A stretch of 64,000 bases of DNA from Phymorhynchus buccinoides (lineage: Eukaryota; Mollusca; Gastropoda; Neogastropoda; Raphitomidae), in the NCBI GenBank assembly GCA_017654935.2, contig CM065710.1, positions 15,744,371 through 15,808,370 on the forward strand, written 5' to 3'. A program made the translations under genes and the position numbers. Of the stretch, positions 63,898 through 64,000 are shown piece by piece. Position 1 is the first letter of the stretch. Each line of letters opens with the position of its first letter. Under the pieces are notes generated by a model. It saw only the letters and a list, made by a program, of their open reading frames with translations. It searched no databases and was not told the origin of the DNA.

Positions 63898-64000
63898 TTG
63901 AAAAGACGATATAATGAGAGAGGGAGAGGACTTGATTGGGTTTGGGAGAAGGCTTCATTGAGTTTCTATTTGCCTATGCATTTACAGTGGAACCTCCCTT
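63898..64000 (+). repeat. Start of next contig, like 38129-38230
   Basis: About 85 bp match 38129-38217, then the left end of a pogo-like MITE at 63985, as at 38218. The window ends there. Confidence 0.8.

Overview
The window is animal nuclear DNA. It has split genes with GT-AG introns, microsatellites, tRNA-derived SINEs and dense small DNA transposons. The SINE type and general repeat style suggest a mollusc, perhaps a gastropod, but this is inferred from memory of such repeats and not proven. No bacterial-type genes, operons or CRISPR arrays are present.

The only gene I can support is the 3' part of a DPP8/DPP9-type dipeptidyl peptidase (peptidase family S9B) on the + strand. Eight exons between 19294 and 34822 join in phase to give 306 residues and a stop. 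They carry the complete Ser-Asp-His triad. The N-terminal beta-propeller exons are not in the window; they would lie upstream of a 500-N gap at 16824-17323. Three of the eight exons are preceded by tandem partial copies of themselves, each with splice acceptor plus exon start, so the gene is full of decoy exons.

Layout: 1-16823 is gene-free repeat DNA (copy A of a large direct repeat: minisatellites, a GT-rich array, MITEs, SINEs). 16824-17323 is a gap. 17324-34822 holds the peptidase gene, with a 3.5-kb array of 90-bp units inside one intron. 34823-49171 is intergenic DNA made largely of MITEs. 49172-63397 is copy B of the large repeat, close to copy A but collapsed and noisy in places. 63398-63897 is a second 500-N gap. 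63898-64000 resembles 38129-38230. The two equal-sized gaps and the repeated contig ends make an unresolved haplotype or assembly duplication likely, although a real segmental duplication is not excluded.

The mobile-element population is the richest content. There are TTAA-flanked piggyBac-like MITEs, TA-flanked Tc1/mariner-pogo-like MITEs, two hAT-like elements plus a decayed hAT with a zinc-finger remnant, a 4-bp-TSD family with long inverted repeats, several foldback elements and a LINE 3' fragment. Many are nested, and several have been swallowed into, or turned into, tandem repeats. I found no new enzymatic system. The unusual signal is how often local tandem duplication has amplified exon starts and transposon ends.
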